Assembly (NCBI RefSeq): GCF_900100955.1
Contig: NZ_FNCC01000014.1
Coordinates: forward strand, 182,762-246,761
Direction: 5' to 3'
DNA length: 64,000 nucleotides
Source of the DNA: Lentzea fradiae
GTDB lineage: Bacteria; Actinomycetota; Actinomycetes; Mycobacteriales; Pseudonocardiaceae
Shown here: piece after piece, positions 1-7,467 of the stretch
Numbering within the stretch: the first letter of the stretch is position 1
Layout of the letters: each line of letters starts with the position of its first letter
The notes under the pieces: generated by a model
Told to the model about the DNA's origin: nothing
The model's input: only the letters and a program-made list of their open reading frames with translations
The model's database searches: none
Position numbers and translations under genes: made by a program

Positions 1-1227
1 GAAGTCGCCGAAGTCGATCTCGCGGATCTGCATCATCATCAACGCGCCGACGATCACCAGCGCCGGAGCCGCCGCCTCGATCGGCACGACCTCGTAGAGC
101 GGCGTGAAGAACATCGCCAGCAGGAACAGCACACCCGTGACGACGTTCGCCAGACCCGTGCGCGCACCCTCCGCGATGCCGGACGCCGACTCGATGAAGA
201 CCGTGTTGGACGAGCTGGACGCGGCACCACCGGCCACGGCGCCCAGTCCGTCGACGAAGAGCGCCTTGCTGACGTTCGGCAGCTGCCCGTCCTCGTCGAT
301 CAGGTCCGCTTCCTTGCCGAGCCCGGTCATCGTGCCGACGGTGTCGAAGAAGTCCGTCAGGACCAGCGTGAAGACGATCAACGCCGCCGCGAGCGCGGGC
401 AGCCGCGTCCACGCGCCGAACGACACCTCACCGAGCAGCGACAGGTCCGGTACGCCGAAGACCTGGTCGGGCAGCGCGGGGTAGCCGAGGTTCCAGCCCT
501 TGGCGTTCACGCCCGCCGACGGCCCGGCCTTGACGATCGCCTCCAGCACGATCGCGAAGACCGCCGTGGCGACGATGCCGATGAGGATCGCGCCCTTCAC
601 CTTGCGCGCGAACAGCACACCCGTGACCACGAGCCCGACCACGAACACCAGCGTCGGCCAGCTCGCGATCGACCCGTTGATACCCAGCCCGACCGGCACC
701 GTCGTGTTCGCCTCGTCCGGCAGCCGCCGCACGAACCCGGCGTCGACCAGTCCGATGAACGTGATGAAGAGGCCGATGCCGACCGCGATGGCCGCTTTCA
801 GCTCGTTCGGCACCGCGTTGAACACCGCGGTCCGCACCCCCGTCACGACCAGCAGCAACACCACCAGCCCGTTGACCAGGATGAGCCCCATCGCCTCCGG
901 CCAGGTGACCTTCGCCGCGACCGACACCGCCACGAACGAGTTGATCCCCAGCCCCGTGGCCAGCGCGAACGGGTAGTTCGCGATCAGTCCGAACAGGATC
1001 GTCATGACCCCGGCGACCAGCGCCGTGACGGCGGCGACCTGCCCGACCGGCAGGATGTTGCCGAGCACGTCCGGGTGCGACCCCGGCCCCGTGGGCGCGA
1101 AGCTGCCGATGATCAACGGGTTCAGCACGACGATGTAGGCCATCGTGAAGAACGTCACGACCCCGCCGCGCACCTCGCGAGCCACGGTCGACCCGCGCTC
1201 GGAAATCTTGAAGAACCCGTCCAGCAT
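1..1227 (-). CDS. NCS2/AzgA-type guanine-hypoxanthine permease (3' end outside window)
   Basis: The minus-strand frame stays open from an ATG at 1227 to base 1 (409 codons) without reaching a stop, so only the C-terminal tail is missing. The protein is a multi-spanning membrane protein that begins MLDGFFKISERGST and then has VVTFFTMAYIVVLNP and ATGLGINSF; these are the signature N-terminal segments of the AzgA branch of NCS2 nucleobase/proton symporters, which import guanine, hypoxanthine or adenine. A later TDFFDTVGTMTGL segment and an SSSNTVFIESASGIAEGART stretch match the conserved substrate-binding half-helices of the family. An AAGGAG ribosome site lies about 5 bases before the ATG. It is divergent from the DUF2530 gene with only 16 bases between the starts. 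Family assignment is strong; the exact purine is not determinable. Confidence 0.93.
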   Translation of the reverse strand, partial: MLDGFFKISERGSTVAREVRGGVVTFFTMAYIVVLNPLIIGSFAPTGPGSHPDVLGNILPVGQVAAVTALVAGVMTILFGLIANYPFALATGLGINSFVAVSVAAKVTWPEAMGLILVNGLVVLLLVVTGVRTAVFNAVPNELKAAIAVGIGLFITFIGLVDAGFVRRLPDEANTTVPVGLGINGSIASWPTLVFVVGLVVTGVLFARKVKGAILIGIVATAVFAIVLEAIVKAGPSAGVNAKGWNLGYPALPDQVFGVPDLSLLGEVSFGAWTRLPALAAALIVFTLVLTDFFDTVGTMTGLGKEADLIDEDGQLPNVSKALFVDGLGAVAGGAASSSSNTVFIESASGIAEGARTGLANVVTGVLFLLAMFFTPLYEVVPIEAAAPALVIVGALMMMQIREIDFGDF

Positions 1228-1243
1228 CTGGTCTCCTTACGAT

Positions 1244-1507
1244 GTGTCCGAACGCGACCCCGCCCCCCATCCGCCGCCGTTGCCGCACCGGCTGGCGGAT
1301 CCCGTGCCCGTGGTGCTGGGCGGGACCGCGTTGTGGTTCCTCGGTTTCCTGGCCGTGTTGATCTTCGACCGCGCCAACGCCACCCTGCTCTGGACGACCC
1401 TGTGCGGCGGTCTGCTCGGGATCATCGGGTACGGAGTGTTCTACTGGCAACGGCGAGCCGCGAGGCGAGGGTCACGCACCGCCCAGCAGGGGCTCGACGA
1501 CGTCTAG
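1244..1507 (+). CDS. DUF2530-type small membrane protein
   Basis: An 87-residue protein with a proline-rich N-terminus (ERDPAPHPPPLPHRL), then two hydrophobic segments (about 22-40 and 50-66) separated by a short polar loop, and an arginine-rich tail WQRRAARRG. Size, two-helix layout and tail fit the actinobacterial DUF2530 family, whose function is unknown. I chose the GTG at 1244 because longer in-frame starts would run deep into the divergent permease; there is no clear ribosome site, so a leaderless message is possible. Its TAG stop is shared, in a CTAG palindrome, with the stop of the convergent toxin gene. Confidence 0.7.
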   Translation: MSERDPAPHPPPLPHRLADPVPVVLGGTALWFLGFLAVLIFDRANATLLWTTLCGGLLGIIGYGVFYWQRRAARRGSRTAQQGLDDV

Positions 1508-1863
1508 TCGGTCAGCTTCGGATGACCTGTGCCGGCGCGGGTGACCCAGACGGTTTTGGCCTTCTCGTCGGCGACGTACCAGATGCGGCCGCTGGAAGTG
1601 ACCTCGTACTGCCATTGATCGAAGACAACGCCGTTGTGCACGTGATGCCGCAGCGCTCCTTTGAGCAGATGCTGCCGATTCGGGTTGTCGATAGCGGTCG
1701 GGTGCTCACTCAGCACCACCCATGCTTCCCACGCGTTCGAAGGTGCGGTGCGGCAGAGTTCTTCCCATCCCTTTGCCGCGTCGTTCGTGGCGAAGCGGAC
1801 CGAATAGCCCCCAGGGGGTGGAGGTGGCGCCATCCGGTCGTTGCGTTTTGCCGGCAACGTCAC
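1504..1863 (-). CDS. Putative type II toxin (RelE-like) of a small TA pair
   Basis: A 119-residue protein starting at a GTG that overlaps the antitoxin stop (GTGA), which implies translational coupling. After a basic/proline-rich lead (about 1-19) the body reads YSVRFATNDAAKGWEELCR, then ALRHHVHNGVVFDQWQYEV, then GRIWYVADEKAKTVWV and a final GHPKLTD. That arrangement (helices, basic segment, QYEV, antiparallel IWYVAD/TVWV strands) is typical of RelE/ParE-fold ribonuclease toxins that cut mRNA on the ribosome; activity here is inferred. Longer upstream starts would only read antisense to the antitoxin. It shares its stop region with the convergent DUF2530 gene. Confidence 0.65.
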   Translation of the reverse strand: MTLPAKRNDRMAPPPPPGGYSVRFATNDAAKGWEELCRTAPSNAWEAWVVLSEHPTAIDNPNRQHLLKGALRHHVHNGVVFDQWQYEVTSSGRIWYVADEKAKTVWVTRAGTGHPKLTD

Positions 1864-2324
1864 ATCTCCATCGGGTTCGGCACAGGACCGAAGTCCCCCT
1901 CGGTCGGTTCGCTCAACGCGCGGTGCAGCTCGGGGTCGGCGTGGACGATCGCGGTGTTGGCCCACTCGTGCACCGTCTGCGCGAGCAGCGACCACTGGCC
2001 GAGCTCGGCCGAGATCTGGATGGCCTGCACGAACTCCTGCACGAACTCGGCGCGGTCGGACTTCGGCAGCACGGAGATCCACGGGAACTCGTCCAGCAAC
2101 GCGTCCGCCACGGCGTCGGGTCCCGCGTGCCGGAACAACGCGCGCATGGCGCGGGCCGCGGTCACCGCCCCGCTGTGCCGATAGGCGTGGTGATCGGCTC
2201 TGACCAGCATCAGATCGGCCCCGTCGCGGCGCTTGACGCGCACCTCGTGCTGGTCGGCGATGGCCGCGACGCTCTTGGGATCGCGAGCCAGCTCGCTCCA
2301 CTGCACTTCGTTTCTGATGCTCAC
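1860..2324 (-). CDS. Putative Phd/YefM-like antitoxin
   Basis: A 154-residue protein whose first 50 residues (NEVQWSELARDPKSVAAIAD, then VKRRDGADLMLVRAD) have the layout of the Phd/YefM dimerisation and DNA-binding domain (short helix, DPKSVA turn, strand pair). The remaining 100 residues are helical and acidic, long for a Phd protein, and probably hold the toxin-binding surface. The GTG start at 2324 lies only a few bases downstream of a good -10 box, so the message may be leaderless and self-repressed as in other Phd systems. It precedes the toxin with a 4-base overlap. The name follows from fold-level resemblance and context; no direct family match was tested. Confidence 0.62.
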   Translation of the reverse strand: MSIRNEVQWSELARDPKSVAAIADQHEVRVKRRDGADLMLVRADHHAYRHSGAVTAARAMRALFRHAGPDAVADALLDEFPWISVLPKSDRAEFVQEFVQAIQISAELGQWSLLAQTVHEWANTAIVHADPELHRALSEPTEGDFGPVPNPMEM

Positions 2325-2330
2325 CCCTGA

Positions 2331-2359
2331 ATTATGAACTTATTCTGAATTGTGGACAA
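2331..2359 (-). promoter_or_regulatory. Promoter of the toxin-antitoxin pair
   Basis: On the minus strand TTGTCC and CATAAT stand exactly 17 bases apart, close to a consensus sigma-70-type -35/-10 pair, and the -10 ends 6 bases before the antitoxin GTG. This geometry predicts a leaderless transcript. The stretch is AT-rich compared with its surroundings and contains the repeat AATTCA twice, a possible operator half-site for antitoxin autoregulation. Confidence 0.6.
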
Positions 2360-2385
2360 TCGCTCGGTCGGGTGTGATCACAGGC

Positions 2386-3150
2386 ATGGTCCTGGCCACC
2401 GACTGGGTGCGGCTGCTGATCGTCTGCCTGGTGTTCACCGCCGCCGCCTGCGCGATCGCGTGGTTCACCGGCCTCACCACGCCCAAGCCGTTCCTCAAGG
2501 CGGCCGTGCGTGCGGCGGTGCAGCTGGCCGCCGTCTCCGCGGTGATCACCGTCGTGCTCAGCCACCTCGGCCTGACCGGGATCTTCCTGGTGCTGATGGC
2601 GGTCGTGGCCACGGTGACGTCGGCGCGGCGCACCAAGACCGGGAAGCGGGGGGTGTGGGTCGCCCTTCCCATCCTGGTCGGCACGGTGCCGGCGCTCGGG
2701 TTGCTGATCCTCATCGGGCTGCTGCCGGTCGAGGGGATCGCGTTGATCCCGGTCGGCGGCATCCTGATCGGTGGGGCGATGACGGCGACCACGTTGTCGG
2801 CGCGGCGGGCGCTTGACGCGCTGCGGGATCGGCACGGGGAGTACGAGGCGGCGCTGGCGCTGGGGTTCATGGAGGCGACGGCGGTGCGGTTGCTCGTCCG
2901 CCATCCCGCGGCGGAGGCGTTGGTGCCGCCGCTCGACCAGACGAGGACGGTCGGGCTGGTGACGCTTCCCGGTGCGTTCGTCGGGATGTTGCTCGGCGGC
3001 GCGCCGGTGTGGCAGGCGGGGGCGCTGCAGATCGTGGTGCTGCTGGCGTTGCTGGCCGTCGAGGCGGCGGCCGTCAGCACGGTGGTCGAGCTGATCGCGC
3101 GGGGTCTGGTGAGAAGGGCTTCCGCCGAAGAGGAAGTTAGGCTAACCTAA
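2386..3150 (+). CDS. fetB: FetB/UPF0014-family ABC permease (putative iron export)
   Basis: A 254-residue membrane protein with about seven hydrophobic segments. It matches the UPF0014/FetB family by its ALKAAVRAAVQLAAVS-like first cytoplasmic helix (here FLKAAVRAAVQLAAVSAV), the GGILIGGAMTATTLSARRALD segment, a charged DALRDRHGEYEAALALGF coupling helix, and LVTLPGAFVGMLLGGAPVWQAG. In E. coli FetAB exports iron and protects against peroxide. No fetA ATPase gene lies beside it, so it must borrow an ATPase encoded elsewhere. I took the ATG at 2386; an earlier in-frame ATG at 2350 overlaps the divergent promoter. The last codons coincide with an iron-box-like sequence. Confidence 0.85.
   Translation: MVLATDWVRLLIVCLVFTAAACAIAWFTGLTTPKPFLKAAVRAAVQLAAVSAVITVVLSHLGLTGIFLVLMAVVATVTSARRTKTGKRGVWVALPILVGTVPALGLLILIGLLPVEGIALIPVGGILIGGAMTATTLSARRALDALRDRHGEYEAALALGFMEATAVRLLVRHPAAEALVPPLDQTRTVGLVTLPGAFVGMLLGGAPVWQAGALQIVVLLALLAVEAAAVSTVVELIARGLVRRASAEEEVRLT
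3132..3150 (+). promoter_or_regulatory. IdeR/DtxR-type iron box overlapping the fetB stop
   Basis: GGAAGTTAGGCTAACCTAA matches the IdeR/DmdR consensus (TTAGGTTAGGCTAACCTAA) at 16 of 19 positions, with the right half perfect. It covers the last codons and stop of the permease gene, an unusual place for an operator. A perfect hairpin begins 44 bases downstream with no gene between, so the site could control a short RNA, fetB transcription by roadblock, or nothing. Confidence 0.55.
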
Positions 3151-3193
3151 GTCTCGTCGCTTCGTGGTGGGAGCGGCAGTCAGTTCGGGAACG

Positions 3194-3231
3194 GACGAGG
3201 CCCCCGCTCTGGGCAGAGCGGGGGCCTCGTC
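3194..3231 (+). terminator. Perfect 17-bp hairpin, probable terminator
   Basis: GACGAGGCCCCCGCTCT and its exact reverse complement are separated by the tetraloop GGGC. No U-run follows, as is common in high-GC actinobacteria. It lies 44 bases after fetB and isolates it from the next gene. Confidence 0.8.
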
Positions 3232-3324
3232 GTGTTCCGGCTGGTCGGCCGTGCGGGTGGATCGCAAGGTCACCGTTGTCGACCTCCTCACGTTTCCTCA
3301 CGGGAAGGGTGGAAGATAGGAGAC

Positions 3325-3735
3325 ATGACCACCGAGGAGGACTGGCCGGTCGAACAGACCTGGTCACTGCGCAACACCCACTGGCACGCCTATGTGGAGC
3401 ACACGTCGCTCGACCACGCCTCTCCTCGGCAGGTCCGGCTCGAGCGCACCCCGGAGGAAGTGCTCACCTCGCCCGCCGAGGTGGCGGCGTGGCTGGAGGT
3501 CAACCTCCGCAGCGCCACCCGTCCCGAGGAGACCGGCAAGAAGCGCGTGAAGGACGAGCGCGACTTCACCGACTCGAACCGCGTGCACGCCTCGCTGGCC
3601 TCGCGCGGTGAGTCGATCTACACGGGGGTGAAGGGGGAGCTGACGCTCGCCGTCGAGGCCGTGACGCCGGAGGAGTGCCGGATCTCCCACGACGGTGCGG
3701 ACGTGGCGCCGCTGAAGTCGGGCCGCCGCCGCTGA
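3325..3735 (+). CDS. Hypothetical protein, 136 aa
   Basis: I do not recognise this family. The ATG at 3325 has an AGGAG ribosome site at proper spacing and third positions are strongly G/C, so the gene is credible. The product is soluble and highly charged, with no signal peptide or membrane segment. It begins MTTEEDWPVEQTWSLRNTHW, contains TPEEVLTSPAEVAAWLEVNL (likely a helix), and ends in a basic LKSGRRR tail. It is convergent with the glutamate-cysteine ligase gene, 49 bases away, and preceded by a terminator, so it is probably transcribed alone. Confidence 0.6.
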   Translation: MTTEEDWPVEQTWSLRNTHWHAYVEHTSLDHASPRQVRLERTPEEVLTSPAEVAAWLEVNLRSATRPEETGKKRVKDERDFTDSNRVHASLASRGESIYTGVKGELTLAVEAVTPEECRISHDGADVAPLKSGRRR

Positions 3736-3784
3736 GGACCGGGTGCGTGGCCGGCGCCGTCGACGCCGGCCCGCTCCCCGGAGG

Positions 3785-5281
3785 TCAGCCCACGTGCCAG
3801 GCGTGCACCGGTTCGCCCGCGTGCATCAGCTCCAGGTACCGCTTGAGCATCCCGGAGAGCGCCGCGTCGCGGGACAGGCCGCGGTCCTCCAGCAGGGCAA
3901 CGGTTTCCCGCTGCCACGACGACCCGGTGCGCCGGGCCAGGCAGCGCTGCTCGATCACACCGAGGTAGCGCTCGCGGGCCTCGTCGGAGACGCCGCAGTC
4001 GCGCAGGCCGTCGTGCGCCATCGGCAGCAGGCGGCGCAGCACCAGCTCGTCCGGCGGGATCCAGCCGATGCCCGGCCAGTACAGCTGGGCGTTCATGCCG
4101 TGCCGTGCCCCGGCGTAGAGGTTCTCCTCCGCCGCCTGGAACGACATCTGCGTCCACAGTGGACGTTCTTGGGTGGTGAGCGCGCGCTGGGCGCCGTAGA
4201 AGAACGCCGCGTTCGCCATCGTGTCGAGCACCGTGGGGCCCGCGGGCAGGACGCGGTTCTCGACGCGCAGGTGCGGCACCCCGTCGACGACGTCGTAGAC
4301 CGGGCGGTTCCAGCGCCAGATCGTGCCGTTGTGCAGCCGCAGCTCCGAAAGACGAGGCGCCCCACCGGCTTCCAGCGCCTCCAACGGGTCCTCGTCGTCG
4401 GTTTCGGGCAGCAGGCTGGGGAAGTAGCGCACGTTCTCCTCGAACAGGTCGAAGATCGACGTGATCCAGCGTTCACCGAACCACACCCGCGGGCGGACGC
4501 CCTGGTTCTTCAGCTCGTCCGGCCGGGTGTCGGTCGCCTGCTCGAACAACGGGATGCGCGTCTCGTGCCAGAGCGCCTTGCCCAGCAGGAAGGCGGAGTT
4601 CGCGGCGATGGCGACCTGCACGCCCGCCAGGCACTGCGCGGCGTTCCAGTGCGCGGCGAAGTCCGTCGGCTCGACCTGCAGGTGCAGCTGCACCGACGTG
4701 CACGCGGCCTCCGGCAGGATCGACTCCGCGTAGCTCAGGATCTTCTCCGGCCCCTTGCCCGGCATCGCCGGGCCTTCCATGCGCAGCACCATCTCCTCGC
4801 CGCGCGCGGCGAAGATCGTGTCGTTGAGCAACGCGTACCGCGGGCTCTCGGAGAGCCAGGACCGGTCGAAGTGCCTCTCCCGCAGCGTGGGCAGCACGCC
4901 GATCATGGCGAGCTTGGCCCCCGCGTCGTGCGCCTTGGTGTCGGCGTTGTCGAGCGACGCCCGCAGTTCCTCTTCCAGGCCAAGCATCTCGCCGCCCGCC
5001 AGCTCGCGCGGCGGGACGTTGATCTCCAGGTTCTGCCGGCCCAGCTCGAGGGTGTACGAGGGGTCGTCGATCTTCTCCAGCACCTCGGAGTTCGCCATCG
5101 CCGGGCGCATCGCGTCGTCGACGAGGTTCAGCTCGATCTCGAGCCCCATCTGCCGACGGGGAAAGGAGAAGGTGTCTTCGGCCAGCATGGTGGCCAGTGC
5201 GTCGAGACTCCGCTGCATCTTCTGCCGATGACGCTGGCGATCGTCTCTGGTGAACGTGCGGCTGGACACTTCACTTCCCAT
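3785..5281 (-). CDS. Glutamate-cysteine ligase, GCS2 family (carboxylate-amine ligase)
   Basis: A 498-residue soluble enzyme predicted to join glutamate to cysteine or another amine with ATP. After a helical lead it shows the GCS2 core: MGLEIELNLVDD (about 45-56, metal/ATP-binding strand), LGRQNLEINVPPREL (substrate site), TSVQLHLQVEP, and LRLHNGTIWRWNRPVYD followed by HLRVENRVLPAGPT. Length is near the 500-residue actinobacterial members rather than the shorter YbdK or ergothioneine EgtA forms. The ATG at 5281 is preceded by GAAGGGG; a longer frame exists upstream but lacks such a site. Actinomycetes normally make mycothiol instead of glutathione, so the true product in this host is uncertain. 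No ergothioneine genes lie nearby. Confidence 0.85.
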   Translation of the reverse strand: MGSEVSSRTFTRDDRQRHRQKMQRSLDALATMLAEDTFSFPRRQMGLEIELNLVDDAMRPAMANSEVLEKIDDPSYTLELGRQNLEINVPPRELAGGEMLGLEEELRASLDNADTKAHDAGAKLAMIGVLPTLRERHFDRSWLSESPRYALLNDTIFAARGEEMVLRMEGPAMPGKGPEKILSYAESILPEAACTSVQLHLQVEPTDFAAHWNAAQCLAGVQVAIAANSAFLLGKALWHETRIPLFEQATDTRPDELKNQGVRPRVWFGERWITSIFDLFEENVRYFPSLLPETDDEDPLEALEAGGAPRLSELRLHNGTIWRWNRPVYDVVDGVPHLRVENRVLPAGPTVLDTMANAAFFYGAQRALTTQERPLWTQMSFQAAEENLYAGARHGMNAQLYWPGIGWIPPDELVLRRLLPMAHDGLRDCGVSDEARERYLGVIEQRCLARRTGSSWQRETVALLEDRGLSRDAALSGMLKRYLELMHAGEPVHAWHVG

Positions 5282-5459
5282 GCCGCTACCCCTTCGCTCG
5301 GCGCCGGTGGGCGCGGGCAGGCGGAACGCCAAACGTGACACAGGCGAAACCTCCGGGACATCGCCCAAATCGGTGCTCTCTGTCACACCGTGATAACAAC
5401 CAGCGATCATCCGCTGGTCGGGCGCGTGCGGTTGCGCCCTCCGGACTACCTGGCCTGTT

Positions 5460-5493
5460 CCACGACGGACCGGGTGCGAAACTTCCGTCGTGG
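5460..5493 (+). promoter_or_regulatory. Hairpin enclosing the SpoU gene start codon
   Basis: CCACGACGGA at 5460-5469 is perfectly complementary to TCCGTCGTGG at 5484-5493, with a 14-base loop. The GTG start (5490-5492) sits in the right arm, so folding would hide it from the ribosome. Such a structure may tune translation, or be chance in GC-rich sequence. Confidence 0.45.
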
Positions 5494-6281
5494 CGAAAGT
5501 GATCGAGATCGACGACCCCGGTGACCCGAGGCTGGACGACTTCCGCGACCTCTCGACGGCCGACCGCAGGCCGGACCGGCCCGGTGGACGCGGTCTCGTG
5601 ATCGCCGAGGGAGTGGTGGTCGTGGAACGGCTGCTGGCGTCGCCGTACCCGGTGCGCGGGCTGCTCGGGGTGCGGCGGAGGATCGAGGCGCTGGACCTTT
5701 CCGACCTGGACGTTCCCGCTTACGTGACGTCAGCGGAGGTTATGGCCTCGGTCGTGGGGTTCCACTTGAACCGCGGTGTACTGGCCGCCGCGGACCGCGC
5801 CCCGGCGGTGTCGTTCGACGAGCTCGCGGACCGGTCCACGCGCCTGGCCGTGCTGGAGGGCGTGGGCGACCACGAGAACCTCGGCTCGATCTTCCGCAAC
5901 GCCGCCGCGCTGGGCGTGGACGGCGTCGTCCTGGGCCCCGGTTGCAGCGACCCGCTGTACCGGCGCAGCGTGCGGGTGTCGATGGGGCACGTGCTGCGCG
6001 TGCCGTTCGCTAGCACGGATCAGTGGCCCGCGGCGCTGAACATGTTGCGGCACAAGGGGTTCACAGTTGCCGCACTGACGCCCCGCCCGTCCGCGCTGCA
6101 TCTTGCCGACGCCAGCTTGCGCGGACGGCGCGTGGCGGTGCTGCTGGGGTCGGAGGGGCCGGGGCTGACCGAGGAGGCGATCGACGCGGCGGACCTCGCC
6201 GTGCGCATCCCCATGTCGTCCGGCGTGGACTCGCTCAACGTCGCCACCGCGGGCGCGGTCGCGTTCTACGCCCTGCTGTGA
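5490..6281 (+). CDS. SpoU/TrmH-family RNA 2'-O-methyltransferase
   Basis: A 263-residue SPOUT enzyme that transfers methyl from S-adenosylmethionine to ribose 2'-OH in rRNA or tRNA. An N-terminal substrate-binding domain (about 1-105) is followed by the three knot motifs: ENLGSIFRNAAALGVDGVVL (motif 1, with the conserved N and R), VAVLLGSEGPGL (motif 2) and IPMSSGVDSLNVATAGAVA (motif 3, with S-x-N). These are complete. It starts at GTG within the hairpin described above. The mycobacterial counterpart (Rv0881) also sits beside a MarR gene and a DUF2537 gene, supporting orthology. The modified nucleotide is unknown. Confidence 0.92.
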   Translation: MAKVIEIDDPGDPRLDDFRDLSTADRRPDRPGGRGLVIAEGVVVVERLLASPYPVRGLLGVRRRIEALDLSDLDVPAYVTSAEVMASVVGFHLNRGVLAAADRAPAVSFDELADRSTRLAVLEGVGDHENLGSIFRNAAALGVDGVVLGPGCSDPLYRRSVRVSMGHVLRVPFASTDQWPAALNMLRHKGFTVAALTPRPSALHLADASLRGRRVAVLLGSEGPGLTEEAIDAADLAVRIPMSSGVDSLNVATAGAVAFYALL

Positions 6282-6297
6282 CCGGAAGCCGTTGCGG

Positions 6298-6918
6298 CTA
6301 AAGCAGGGTGAAGATCAGCGCCAGCCACGCCACGAGCACACCGGCGACCACGCCGTAGGCGACCCACCGCCACACCGGCACGTTGCGCCCGAGCCACACC
6401 GACGGCGCCAGCCCGCCCACCACCAGCACGTTGGCCACGAGCGCCAGCCACCGGCTGGTCTCGCCGAGTCCGAGCGACAGCGACACGACGGTCACCGTCA
6501 CGATCGCCGCGGTGATGAAGGTGACCGTGAGCCCGGTGCCCCAGGGCGTCGGCTCCTGCTCCTCCGCGACCGGCGGCTCCTCGGGGGTGTCGGCCGGCTC
6601 CTCCTGCTCGTCGGCAGGGGTCTCCGGCACGTCGACGCTCACCAGCTCCCCGCTGACCGGGTCGGTGTAGGCGACGGGGGAGTTCATGACGGCCGCGATC
6701 CGGCCGGCGAGCTGCCTGCCCCTGCGCGCCACCAGGGCCCCGGCCACGCCGTCGGCCGGCGTGTCGGCGCGCCCGACGGCGTCGGCGACCTTGGCCCACT
6801 CGTGCAGCGCCTCGGCGAGATCGGCGCCGAGCGGCAGGCTGTGCGGGTCGACCTCGCGCTCACCGGACTCGTCCTCCCCGGCGAGCACGGCGCGGCCGTC
6901 CCGGACTCGCAACTCCAC
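6298..6918 (-). CDS. DUF2537-type membrane protein
   Basis: A 206-residue protein with a soluble N-terminal half that reads MELRVRDGRAVLAGEDE and then HSLPLGADLAEALHEWAKVA. A glutamate/proline-rich linker (about 95-125) leads to three or four C-terminal transmembrane segments starting at LTVTFITAAIVTVTVVSLSL. This layout matches the actinobacterial DUF2537 family, found next to the same SpoU gene in mycobacteria. The function is unknown. It is convergent with SpoU, 16 bases apart, and lies downstream of the MarR gene on the same strand with 44 bases between, so the two may be co-transcribed. Confidence 0.75.
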   Translation of the reverse strand: MELRVRDGRAVLAGEDESGEREVDPHSLPLGADLAEALHEWAKVADAVGRADTPADGVAGALVARRGRQLAGRIAAVMNSPVAYTDPVSGELVSVDVPETPADEQEEPADTPEEPPVAEEQEPTPWGTGLTVTFITAAIVTVTVVSLSLGLGETSRWLALVANVLVVGGLAPSVWLGRNVPVWRWVAYGVVAGVLVAWLALIFTLL

Positions 6919-6962
6919 GAACCCTCCCTGGTTTCCCGGACCTCGCCGGAGAACCTATCGCC

Positions 6963-7376
6963 TCAGGGCCGCAACGCGTCCGTCGCTCGTTCGAAGTAGT
7001 CGAACAGCGTGCGCCGTTCGGCCTCGTCGTACCCGGCGAAGAGATCGCCGAGCTTCTCCCTGGCCGGTGCGAGCGCCTCCGCCAGCCGGGTGGGCCCTCC
7101 GACCGGTTCGACGATCACCTTGCGCCGGTCGCCCGGCGACGGCGTGCGGCGCACGAAGCCCGCGGCCTCCAGCCGGTCGATCAGCCGGGTCGTGGGGCCC
7201 GTGGTCAGTCCCGTCCGCGCGGACAGCTCGCCGGGGGTCATCGGGCCGTCGAGGTCGAGCAGGTTCAACGCGTACAGGTCCGTGCCGCCCAGGCCGCACG
7301 ACCGCGCGGCGTGCAGGCCGTGCAACACCATCGCGCCGACGTAGCGCCGGTAGACCTCGCTCGGGTCGGTTGACAT
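6963..7376 (-). CDS. MarR-family transcriptional regulator
   Basis: A 137-residue regulator with the winged-helix layout of MarR. A dimerisation helix near the N-terminus is followed by MTPGELSARTGLTTGPTTRLIDRLEAAGFV (helix-turn-helix, about 46-75), the wing RTPSPGDRRKVIV, and a C-terminal dimer helix. The DRR wing motif is intact. It is divergent from a SnoaL-like gene across 91 bases holding phased GAAGAGA repeats and two inverted repeats, the likely operators for both promoters. The signal is unknown. Confidence 0.9.
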   Translation of the reverse strand: MSTDPSEVYRRYVGAMVLHGLHAARSCGLGGTDLYALNLLDLDGPMTPGELSARTGLTTGPTTRLIDRLEAAGFVRRTPSPGDRRKVIVEPVGGPTRLAEALAPAREKLGDLFAGYDEAERRTLFDYFERATDALRP

Positions 7377-7395
7377 CCACGCACCCCGTTCCTAA

Positions 7396-7449
7396 TCTCT
7401 TCCTTAACGAAGAGACTTCCTTGGAGAAGAGACTTCGTCGACGAAGAGA
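7396..7449. promoter_or_regulatory. Probable MarR operator array
   Basis: GAAGAGA occurs at 7409, 7426 and 7443, exactly 17 bases apart, with ACTTC following the first two copies. TCTCTTC/GAAGAGA form an inverted repeat at 7396-7415, and CTTCGTCGACGAAG at 7433-7446 is a perfect 14-base palindrome. The array fills the space between the MarR gene and the divergent SnoaL-like gene. Confidence 0.65.
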
Positions 7450-7467
7450 ATCTAGCAAGGGGGAACC

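Noticed and set aside
3743..5338. 531-codon plus-strand frame antisense to the glutamate-cysteine ligase
   Set aside because: Composition typical of antisense shadows (RRR/QVQ/VL runs), no ribosome site, and the opposite strand carries clear family motifs.
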